Shown: positions 36,441 through 46,450 of the stretch, piece after piece | Position numbering within the stretch: position 1 is the first letter of the stretch | Layout: every line of letters begins with the position of its first letter | From: Saccopteryx bilineata | Lineage: Eukaryota > Chordata > Mammalia > Chiroptera > Emballonuridae | Length of the DNA stretch: 64,000 bases | NCBI RefSeq assembly: GCF_036850765.1 | Contig: NC_089491.1 | Coordinates: 188,459,520-188,523,519 of the forward strand | Reading direction: 5' to 3' | Program-made: the position numbers and the translations under genes | Notes under the pieces: model-generated | Told to the model about the DNA's origin: nothing | The model's input: only the letters and a program-made list of their open reading frames with translations | Database searches by the model: none

Positions 36441-37436
36441 TTACTTGTGGTGTTGTTTTCTTTTGTTCTTTGAATCTGGTTGGAAAACCCCCCTTAGTAT
36501 TTCCTGGAGTGGGGGCTTTCTGTTGATAAATTCTCTCATCTTTTCTGTATTTGTGAATGTTTTTATATCTCCTTCATACTTGAAGGATAGCTTTGATGGG
36601 TATAGTATTCTTGGCTGAAAGTTCCTCTCTTTCAGGGCTTTAAATATTGGGGTCCACTCTCTTCTAGCTTGTAGAGTTTCTGCTGAGAAATCTGATGATA
36701 ATCTAATAGGCCTTCCTTTATATGTTGTACTCTTCTTTTCCCTGGCTGCCTTGAGAATTTTTTCTTTGTCATTGGTTTGTGTCATCTTTATTATGATGTG
36801 CCTTGGAGTGGGTTTGTTGGGGTTAAGAAAACTTGGTGTTCTGTTTGCTTCTTGAATTTGAGGCTTTAGTTCCTTCCACAGGCTTGGGAAGTTCTCGTCT
36901 ATTATTTGTTTGAGTATATTCTCCATTCCATTTTCTTTCTCTTCTCCCTCTGATATACCTATTATTCTTATGTTATTCTTTCTGATGGAGTCAGACAATT
37001 CCTGTAGGGCTTTCTAGTTTTTTATTATTTTTGAGTCTCTTTCTTCTTCTCTCTGTTGTGCCTCAAGTTGTTTGTCTTCTATTTCACTAATCCTATCTTC
37101 AATCTGGGCTGTTCTGTTAGCTAAGCTTGTTACCTCGTTTTTCAGCTCGTGAATTGAGTTTTTCATTTCTGTTTGATTTGTTTTTATAGTTTCAATTTCC
37201 TTGGTAATATATTCTTTGTGTTCATTGAGTTGTTTTCTGATCTCCCTATATTTCCTTTCTTTGTTTTCTTGTATATCTCTGAGTATTTTTAAGATTTCTA
37301 TTTTAAATTCTCTGTCATTTAGCTCCAAGGCTTCCAATATGTTAAGTCTTTTCTCCATAGATTTTTCCACATCTATTTGTGTTACCTCTCTTTCTTTTGT
37401 ATCCATAATATTCGATTTCCTCTTTCTTATCGGCAT
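36441..37436 (-). pseudogene. L1 ORF1, copy B (single nonsense at codon 141)
   Basis: The frame has the same 996-nt length as the intact ORF1 of copy C and no frameshift. Codon 141, GAG (Glu) in copy C, is TAG here at 37014-37016, at the junction between coiled coil and RRM. The product would be a 140-aa fragment made of coiled coil only, without the RNA-binding RRM and C-terminal domain. Such a fragment could in principle join wild-type trimers, but that is speculation. Everything downstream still reads as ORF1p. Confidence 0.95.
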
Positions 37437-39799
37437 CTGAGGGTGGTCTTATTGATAGCAGTAATTAGAATTAATAAAGAGTAAAAAGAAAAAAAAAAGG
37501 GTAAAACACCCCACAAAAAAAAACAGTAATAATTTATTATTTCCCCCTTTTTTTCTCTCTTCTCTTTTCCTCCTCTCCCCTCCTCAGGGAAATATTGTGC
37601 CTATAATGGAGGGCCTGATTTGGGGTGAAGAGTTCAAGGGGCAAAAAAAAGGGAGTAGGGACCTACTAAATGCAAAAAAAAAAAAAAAAAAGGAAGAAAA
37701 TCTTAGACAAGCATAAGATGATTTGCTTGTAAGTGATGGTCAACTAAGAGATATAATGAGAGGGATAAGAGGGAATCAGAAAAAAGGACCAAAAAAGAAT
37801 AATAAAGAAGAAAAAATAAAAATAATAAGTAAAAATCTGTTGTATTATGTGGAGTGAAGACTAAATACAATGGAGACCTTGGGTTGGGAGGACCCAAAAT
37901 GCCACAAAAATAAACAAAAAGAGAAAAAATAAATAAAAACAAAAGCAAAAAAGAGAAATAAAGCCAAAAAAAAGCCTTGAGTCCCAAATTAACTAATTTG
38001 TTCGTGATTGAGGATTATATGGGAGGAAAGTAAAATGAGAAAAGAAAAAACGAATAGAAAGGAAAAAATAAGAAAAAGAGAAAAACGAAGGAAGAAATAA
38101 AATAGGAGGAGAAAAAAACAAAATAAAGCAAGACAAAAAAAACAAAAAAACAAAAGAGGAGAGAGTGAGAGTTAAGTGTTTTGGAGTATAACCTTAAAGG
38201 AGGGTGAGGATGAAGAAGAAAAATAAAATGCAACACTCATGGGTAGTGTAGTTCAAGAAAGGGGAAGCATAAGATGGGAAGAGAATAGAAGGACCGAGGC
38301 GGAGGAAATAAAGGCAAAAAGATAGAAGAAACAAACAACAACAACAACAACAACAAAAAATTAGTGGATCAAGTTGTAAAGTCTGTGGGTTTTTCTTGAT
38401 TTTGAGAGGTTAACTTCTTCCTTTTTCTTTTCTCTCCCTCTTCCTAGTCGGTGACTCTGTACCCCAGGCTCTGCCCCTGTGTCACTCTTAGGTAGGGATT
38501 TGCAGTTGATGGGATTCTATGGCAATGTCATATAATTGGCTTTAGTCTTGCTGGAAGTAAAGGCTTGTTGGCGTTTGCAGGGTCCAACGATGAGAGAGTT
38601 TGCTTTCCTGGATTCTCTCTCCTAGTCCCCCCTTTCTGAATTAGCAGCCTGGTGATCCAGCTATAAGGCTGCAACTGCTTCTGCCTGGGGAGTAAGAGGC
38701 TCAAAGAGCTGGGAAATCCCCACTCTATCCTCACTCAGTGCAAGGCTTTGGGAAAGGCTCTGACAGTCAGGGCCTCCAGTGTAATCAGGCGGGGGTGGGA
38801 GTCAATTGTTGTCAAGGTGACTGTTCAGCGCCTATCATTTAGTTGGACCTCTCAACCCAGGCTTTCCACACTTTGTAGCCTGTTTTTGCAGGGAAGAAGA
38901 GGCACTAGTCTCTGCTTACGACTAGTGTAGTATAGACCTTATTATCTGCCAAGTCCTTCTTATTAGCGTTTATCCCTGAATATGGAGGCTCTATCAATCA
39001 GAAGTTGCCCCCGCCCCTTTAGCGAGAGGCACTAAAAAATATCACGCCTCTTGTCTTGGATCGCTGAACTGAGAGAGATCTTATCAATTAGAACCGAGGG
39101 TGCGCAGATTTTATGGGTTAAGCTAATTTCAGTGATTGGGTCGCAGCTGTGCTTCTGAAGGTATTTTAGGCTGCCTGCGCGCACCCCTCCCTCAACGCTT
39201 GATTGTTAGCTTGAATGGCTGGGTGAGGTGCCCCGCCCACGGAGAGAATCTCCCAAGCCTCTCCCGCTCGCCCCGCCGCTGGCGGCTGGACCGCACCAGG
39301 CGCAGGATAATGGAGCCCCCTGGGTGTGCGGGCCAGCAGGGCGCCCTGGGCGTGTGGAATGCCCAAGGCACGCGTGAATGTGGCGCTCTGGGCACCGGTG
39401 GCCGGCGACCCCCACTCGCAGTGTGCGGGCCGCTGGGAACGTCAGCAGTGCTCAACCGGACCGGGCGCGCGCGCGGCGGCTCGTGGCGGCCACTCACGGT
39501 GGCAGTTCGCGGCGGCCGCTCGCGGCGGGGGCTCGCGGCAGCTCGAGGTTCCAAGTATATGGGCTGACTCACCGCAGGCGCACTCCCTCGCAGCTTGAAT
39601 GAGCGTCGCTGCTGCGGTAGCTTCCTCCACACCCTCGTCTCTCAGATTCAAGTGATAACAGTCCTTTTGCTTTCAGTTTGTGTGGAACTCCGGAATGCTC
39701 CGAGGATAAATTTTTCTGTTTCTAGTTGATAAATTTGTTGTGATTTAGGGGAGAGCTGTCGGACGCGCTTCTCACGGCGCCATTTCCGTGACGTCACTC
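37437..39799 (-). promoter_or_regulatory. 5' UTR / internal promoter of L1 copy B
   Basis: The 2.36-kb leader starts with a complete CRE (TGACGTCA, plus-strand 39789-39796) and a YY1-like GGCGCCATTT complement at 39776-39785. A CpG-rich block spans about 39200-39600, and an AC-rich/CT-rich low-complexity part approaches ORF1. An antisense open frame without an ATG spans 39136-39567. The first 20 nt include six or seven bases that copy C lacks. Confidence 0.8.
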
Positions 39800-39812
39800 A
39801 ATTATTAATTTT

Positions 39813-41784
39813 ATTGACAACCACCTTTAGACAGCATAATTTGTAGGCCCTCCAGTTGTGATAAAAGAAGAACACCTGGGAAATAAAAGGAGCCTTTCCT
39901 TCCTGTCTCTGAATGAAAATGTAAGAAGCAGCAAATTTGCGTTTGAGGCCCTGGAGCCTCCTGGGAACGTTCTGCTCTGGATCCTTGGGACCAGGGACAC
40001 AAGAGATATAGAAAGCACTTCAGAAACCATGGTCCCATCCCCCATTTGAGAGACAGGGCACTGGATACCCACAGAGGTCATGTGATGTGTCCAAGGGGAT
40101 AGCCAGGTCAGTTTCTAAATCTGTTTCATTCCACCTCACTGCCTCTCTTGAGGTCTCTGAGGAGCTCAGGGTCTCGCCAGTTCCTGTGCTCATACACGAC
40201 ACGCACACCTCCACCTTCTCTAGTCCCCAAGGAGCTCTAAGTGGTACCTGCACACTGCTGAAAGGCTCTGTGTGTTTGCGGGCGGCAGCTGAACTCCACT
40301 TCCCACAGACGCTCAGCAAAAGGGCCAGGACAGGAAACTGAGATTCTAGTAGCTGCCAGTTTATGTTGTGAGGCCTCGACCATGGAACCTCCTCATCCTG
40401 AGACTCAGGCTACACATGGAACAAGTGACCTTTATCCTATAAACCCGGAGTGACCTGTAGTGACTTTCCCCTGGTGTGTCACAGGATGAGGACATTCCAC
40501 CTTTGCTCTAGCCCCCGCTCCTCACTAACTCCCCTGGCATGCTGATAAAAGTCATCTTCTCCTTCTGACTTCCCCTCATCCTCTGGGGGGTGACCGTGAT
40601 CACCAGGGTGATGGCTAAGGTGCCAGCAGGGACAGTCGAGGCCTCTGTGATATTGAACAAGGCTCCGGAAGGAAGAGACAGAGAAAGGCTTGTGAAGGTG
40701 CCGGCATGGCACAGGAAGGTACCCCAGGAAGGCAAAGAACTGTGCACAGGAACTCACACTTCCTGGACCAGCAGCCAGCCTCAGCAGTGAGCACACCTTT
40801 TCCCAACTGGGATGGAACGAGCAAGACAGGGCCGTCTCTTCTGGACTTTCAGGGCCACTGGTGGATAGGAACTAATAGCACCTGCTCAAAACAACACCTG
40901 CTCCTTGATCTCCAGTGTAATCAGCATATTTATGCAGCGACACTGTTTGACAGGGTCTGTCCAGGCTCATTTGCCTTCACTCATAAACATGACCAATGCC
41001 AACAGAAGTCCCCTCTGTCGGCACAAACTTTCAAGGCACACAGACTGAAAGTGCCCTAGAGGAGCCAGCATTAGTCTTTCCTAATCAAAGGGGTCAGAGT
41101 AAATGGGTGTTGACAGTTGACAGCTGAGGCTGTCTGTTATGTCCACTTCCTGCCACACAGTTTTTAATAAAGTGTGTGAGAAAAAAGATTCAAGCCTCAG
41201 ATTTCTGTCACAGTAGCCTTAGTGGGAGAGTCTCAGGTGGCCACTTTCCTGCTGCCAATGCCAAGTTCAGGAGTGCACACGCCGCTGTTCAATGGTATTC
41301 AAACCCCAGCTGGAGAATCTATTTCACTGAAATCACCAAAGCCGCCCGAATTGTCTCATGTACAACCTGCATGCATTCAACTATGTAACAACATTCAATG
41401 AAATGTCAAATTAGTGTCCAAAAGTTACCACTCTCGCCAGACAGAATTTTTTATGTCTGTTGGTTGAATAGACTCATACTATTATAATAGCAGGTATAGC
41501 ATTAATGGAACCTAGATATACTTAATTACAAAGTCTATTTTTCATTTCAGCTGGTGGGACTCATTCGCAGACAAAAGTCTGTTTTACTTCCTTGGGACTG
41601 GGTATTTCTCTCGTCTTGTCTTCTTTTCAATACAGGCTACTCTCGTTCAGGAATGTACAACACAAAGTGCCCAAAGTTATTTAATAGTTCTAGTGTCTGC
41701 AGAGCTAATTCTCAGAGTAAAATTTGCATTTCAAAGAAATAAAATTTTCTTTTACCTAGAAGCATCCATTTAAAATTGTTCTCT
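39813..41784. other. Spacer between L1 B and L1 C, left part: unique sequence
   Basis: No gene is recognised. 40035-40135 resembles a diverged MIR (a 'catttgagagacagg' to 'gtccaaggggatagccag' order). The short frames at 40479-40824 on both strands overlap one another and have no domain. The remainder is unique DNA. Confidence 0.45.
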
Positions 41785-42170
41785 GGCCCTGGCCTGTTGG
41801 CTTGGTGGTAGAGCATTGAACCGGCATGTGGAAGTCATGGGTTTGATTCCCGGTCAGGGCACACAGGAGAAGCACCCATCTGCTTCTGCACCCCTCTTCT
41901 CCCTCCTTCTTTCTCTCTTTATCTCTCTCTCTTTCCCTCCCATAGCCATGGCTCAAGTGGTTTGAGTGAGTTGGCCCGGGGCACTGAGGATAGCTTCATG
42001 GCCTCCCCTCAGGCACTAAAATAGCTCAATTGCTGAGCAATGGAACAACAACCCCAGATGGGCACAGTATTGCCTGGTAGGGGGCTTGCCTTGTGGATCC
42101 CAGTCTGGTTGGGATGCATGTCGGAGTCTATCTCTCTGCCACCAGGCATCTCACTTAATTAAAAAAAAAT
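41785..42170 (+). mobile_element. Long tRNA-derived SINE (Rhin-1-like type)
   Basis: It begins GGCCCTGGCCTGTTGGCTTG with an A-box-like TGGCTTGGTGG and a B box GGTTTGATTCC. 'cagggcacacaggagaagc', a CT-rich tract, the tRNA-unrelated body and an A-tail near 42160-42169 follow. It lies in the spacer between the divergent L1 copies B and C. Confidence 0.92.
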
Positions 42171-42746
42171 GTTATGTGACTGGCTGAATAATATGTCATC
42201 AATGGTCTGGCGTTTCCCTGAATTTAAAATACAAATGTCTGCATCTCAAAAGATCCTAGGGATGACTTTAATCTTGACCTTGGGCTTTCACTTCAGCTCT
42301 CACTGTGCCCCTACCTGGGATGGGGGTGGGAGTGTTGTTCATGGCAGGAGACAGGCTGAATCAGAAGAAAGCAAAGCAAATGGAGTACTGATGGTTCTCT
42401 ATCCCCTTCTCAGCTATTTCCCATAATAGACAGGTTAACATCTGTACCTTACTTCCCTTGCTGTCCTTCCTTACCCTATCCTCCATCTTTCCTTGTATTT
42501 TACATATTTCTTCTGGTTTCGATATTGTCCAACTTTGTCTAGACAGAGTAAAACTAAGCCATTATATTTATATTCTGTAAAGATACCTTAAAAAATAGTT
42601 AAATGGCATGGACTCTGCTGTTCTTGTACCTGAGGATAATACTCTCTACAAAAGGTTTATTCCACCTCCTATGACCTAGTCTGATAACCAATGGTAGGAA
42701 CTTACTAAACACCAGTCAGGATGACAGACAACATCTGTGGTTTTAG
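42171..42746. other. Unique sequence upstream of L1 C
   Basis: No gene or repeat is recognised. Its last bases form the left copy of the L1 C target-site duplication. Confidence 0.5.
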
Positions 42747-42758
42747 AAAGACTCCCTA

Positions 42759-45045
42759 CGTCACGGAAATGGCGCCGTGAGAAGCGCGTCCGAAGGCTCT
42801 CCCCTAAATCACAACAAATTTATCAACTAGAAACAGAAAAATTTATCCTCGGAGCATTCCGGAGTTCCACACAAACTGAAAGCAAAAGGACTGTTATCAC
42901 TTGAATCTGAGAGACGAGGGTGTGGAGGAAGCTACCGCAGCGACGCTCATTCAAGCCGCCAGGGAGTGCGCCTGCGGTGAGTCAGCCCATATACTTGGGA
43001 ACCGCAAGCCACGGCGAGCCGCCGCGAACCCCCGCGAACCGCCACCGGCACCGCGAGCGGCCGCCACGACCCGCCGCGCGCGCGCCCGGTCCGGTTGAGC
43101 ACTGCTGACGTTCCCAGCGGCCCGCACACTGCGAGTGGGGGTCGCCGGCCACCGGTGCCCGGAGCGCCACATTCGCGCGCGTGCCTTGGGCATTCCACGC
43201 GCCCAGGGAGCCCTACTGGCCCGCACACCCAGGGGGCTCCATTATCCTGCGCCTGGTGCGGTCCAGCCGCCAGCGGCGGGGCGAGCGGGAGAGGCTTGGG
43301 AGATTCTCTCCGTGGGCGGGGCACCTCACCCAGCCATTCAAGCTAACAATCAAGCGTTGGGGGAGGGGCGCGCGCAGGCAGCCTAAAACACCTTCAGAAA
43401 CACAGCTGCGACCCAATCACTGAAATTAGCTTAACCCATAAAATCTGCGCACCCTCGGTTCTAATTGATAAGATCTCTCTCAGTTCAGCGATCCAAGACA
43501 AGAGGCGTGATATTTTTTAGTGCCTCTCGCTAAAGGGGCGGGGGCAACTTCTGATTGATAGAGCCTCCATATTCAGGGATAAACGCTAACAAGAAGGACT
43601 TGGCAGATAATAAGGTCTATACTACACTAGTCATAAGCAGAGACTAGTGCCTCTTCTTCCCTGCAAAAACAGGCTACAAAGTGTGGAAAGCCTGGGTTGA
43701 GAGGTCCAACTAAATGATAGGCGCTGAACAGTCACCTTGACAACAATTGACTCCCACCCCCGCCTGATTACACTGGAGGCCCTGACTGTCAGAGCCTTTC
43801 CCAAAGCCTTGCACTGAGTGGGGATAGAGTGGGGATTTCCCAGCTCTTTGAGCCTCTTACTCCCCAGGCAGAAGCAGTTGCAGCCTTATAGCTGGATCAC
43901 CAGGCTGCTAATTCAGAAAGGGGGGACTAGGAGAGAGAATCCAGGAAAGCAAACTCTCTCATCGTTGGACCCTGCAAACGCCAACAAGCCTTTACTTCCA
44001 GCAAGACTAAAGCCAATTATATGACATAGCCATAGAATCCCATCAACTGCAAATCCCTACCTAAGAGTGACACAGGGGCAGAGCCTGGGGTACAGAGGCA
44101 CCGACTAGGAAGAGGGAGAGAAAAGAAAAAGGAAGAAGTTAACCTCTCAAAATCAAGAAAAACCCACAGACTTTACAACTTGATCCACTAATTTTTTGTT
44201 GTTGTTGTTGTTGTTGTTTGTTTCTTCTATCTTTTTGCCTTTATTTCCTCCACCTCGGTCCTTCTATTCTCTTCCCATCTTATGCTTCCCCTTTCTTGAA
44301 CTACACTACCCATGAGTGTTGCATTTTATTTTTCTTCTTCATCCTCACCCTCCTTTAAGGTTATACTCCAAAACACTTAACTCTCACTCTCTCTTCTTTT
44401 GTTTTTTTTTTGTCTTGCTTTATTTTGTTTTTTTCTCCTCCTATTTTATTTCTTCCTTCGTATTTCTCTTTTTCTTATTTTTTCCTTTCTATTCGTTTTT
44501 TCTTTTCTCATTTTACTTTCCTCCCATATAATCCTCAATCACGAACAAATTAGTTAATTTGGGACTTAAGGCTTTTTTTTGGATTTATTTCTCTTTTTTG
44601 CTTTTGTTTTTATTTTTTTTTCTCTTGTTTGTTTATTTTTGTGGCATTTTGGGTCCTCCCAACCCAAGGTCTCCATTGTATTTAGTCTTCGCTCCACTTA
44701 ATACAACAGATTTTTACTTATTATTTTTATTTATCTTCTTTATTATTCTTTTCTGGTCCTTTTTTCTGGTTCCCTCTTATCCCTCTCATTATATCTCTTA
44801 GTTGACCATCACTTACAAGCAAATCATCTTATGCTTGTCTAAGATTTTCTTCCTTTTTTTTTTTTTTTTTTTTGCATTTAGTAGGTCCCTACTCCCTTTT
44901 TTTGCCCTTTGAACTCTTCACCCCAAATCAGGCCCTCCATTATAGGCACGATATTTCCCTGAGGAGGGGAGAGGAGGAAAAGAGAAGAGAGAAAAAAAGG
45001 GGGAAATAATAAATTATTACTGTTTTTTTTTGTGGGGTGTTTAAC

Positions 45046-45077
<32 letters not shown>

Positions 45078-45129
45078 CTTTTTACTCTTTATTAATTCTA
45101 ATTAGTGCTATCAATAAGACTACCCTGAG
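42759..45129 (+). promoter_or_regulatory. 5' UTR / internal promoter of L1 copy C
   Basis: An ACGTCA half-CRE (42758-42763) and a YY1-like AAATGGCGCC (42767-42776) lie at the very 5' end. A CpG-dense block covers about 42960-43330. The region 43500-44060 aligns in order with copies A and D ('gggacttggcag'-type and 'gagtggggatag' blocks). A GTT trinucleotide run lies at 44196-44218 and T-rich sequence at 45030-45080 precedes the ORF1 ATG. Transcription would start at or near 42759, as in other L1s. Confidence 0.8.
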
Positions 45130-46125
45130 ATGCCGATAAGAAAGAGGAAATCGAATATTATGGATACAAAAGAAAGAGAGGTAACACAAATAGATGTGGA
45201 AAAATCTATGGAGAAAAGACTTAACATATTGGAAGCCTTGGAGCTAAATGACAGAGAATTTAAAATAGAAATCTTAAAAATACTCAGAAATATACAAGAA
45301 AACACAGAAAGGCAATATAGGGAGATCAGAAAACAACTCAATGAACACAAAGAATATATTACCAAGGAAATTGAAACTATAAAAACAAATCAAACAGAAA
45401 TGAAAAACTCAATTCACGAGCTGAAAAACGAGGTAACAAGCTTAGCTAACAGAACAGCCCAGATTGAAGATAGGATTAGTGGAATAGAAGACAAACAACT
45501 TGAGGCAAAACAGAGAGAAGAAGAAAGAGACTCAAAAATAATAAAAAATGAGAAAGCTCTACAGGAATTGTCTGACTCCATCAGAAAGAATAACATAAGA
45601 ATAATAGGTATATCAGAGGGAGAAGAGAAAGAAAATGGAATGGAGAATATACTCAAACAAATAATAGACGAGAACTTCCCAAGCCTGTGGAAGGAACTAA
45701 AGCCTCAAATTCAAGAAGCAAACAGAACACCAAGTTTTCTTAACCCCAACAAACCCACTCCAAGGCACATCATAATAAAGATGACACAAACCAATGACAA
45801 AGAAAAAATTCTCAAGGCAGCCAGGGAAAAGAAGAGTACAACATATAAAGGAAGGCCTATTAGATTATCATCAGATTTCTCAGCAGAAACTCTACAAGCT
45901 AGAAGAGAGTGGACCCCAATATTTAAAGCCCTGAAAGAGAGGAACTTTCAGCCAAGAATACTATACCCATCAAAGCTATCCTTAAAGTATGAAGGAGATA
46001 TAAAAACATTCACAAATACAGAAAAGATGAGAGAATTTATCAACAGAAAGCCCCCACTCCAGGAAATACTAAGGGGGGTTTTCCAAGCAGATTCAAAGAA
46101 CAAAAGAAAACAACACCACAAGTAA
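45130..46125 (+). CDS. ORF1: L1 ORF1p, copy C (intact, 331 aa)
   Basis: ORF1p is the trimeric RNA-binding chaperone that coats L1 RNA in the cytoplasm. The N-terminus is basic (MPIRKRKS). Residues about 40-140 are rich in E, K, I and L with heptad spacing, fitting the trimerising coiled coil. Residues about 150-240 hold the RRM, with the IRKNNIRIIGISEGEE block at 151-166. Residues about 245-320 form the C-terminal domain (GRPIRLSSDFS at 241-251 and ARREW at 257-261). The length is close to the usual 330-380 aa. The ATG at 45130 opens the frame directly after the T-rich leader and matches the start in copies A and B. ORF2 follows after 325 nt. No stop or frameshift is present. Confidence 0.97.
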   Translation: MPIRKRKSNIMDTKEREVTQIDVEKSMEKRLNILEALELNDREFKIEILKILRNIQENTERQYREIRKQLNEHKEYITKEIETIKTNQTEMKNSIHELKNEVTSLANRTAQIEDRISGIEDKQLEAKQREEERDSKIIKNEKALQELSDSIRKNNIRIIGISEGEEKENGMENILKQIIDENFPSLWKELKPQIQEANRTPSFLNPNKPTPRHIIIKMTQTNDKEKILKAAREKKSTTYKGRPIRLSSDFSAETLQARREWTPIFKALKERNFQPRILYPSKLSLKYEGDIKTFTNTEKMREFINRKPPLQEILRGVFQADSKNKRKQHHK

Positions 46126-46450
46126 CAGCTCCACCAAGAACACAATAAAACCAAACTTAAACTGTGACAACAAAGGAAAAAAAGGGGGGAGAGGATGGAG
46201 ATTAACAGTAGCAAAGGATGATGAAGTGCAGAAATACTTATAAGATAGGGTACTACAATGAATATGGTAGGTACCCTTTTCATTACTTAATGGTAACCAC
46301 CCTTAAAAAAACCACAACAAAAACACTTGACTTAAAAAAGGTAGCAACAAAGGAAAGAAGTATGGAACACAAACAAACAAAAACAAATGATAGAAAAACA
46401 AAAGAGAAGAATCAAACTAGATATAAAACTAACAGAAAGCAATTTATAAA

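Larger units (their letters stand above)
32021..39799 (-). mobile_element. L1 copy B: full-length, young, minus strand
   Basis: This 7.8-kb L1 is flanked by a 13-bp TSD, AATTATTAATTTT, at 32008-32020 and 39800-39812. On the minus strand it has a 5' UTR (39799-37437), ORF1 with a single nonsense codon (37436-36441), a 325-nt spacer, an open ORF2 (36115-32288) and a 3' UTR with a G-rich tract, a poly-A signal and a short tail. It is nearly identical to copy C, so both are recent insertions of one family. Confidence 0.97.

Noticed and set aside
40479..41059. Overlapping frames of 66-117 codons on both strands in the spacer between L1 B and C
   Set aside because: Several frames overlap the same DNA on both strands, none has a recognisable domain, and no splice-linked exon chain is visible.
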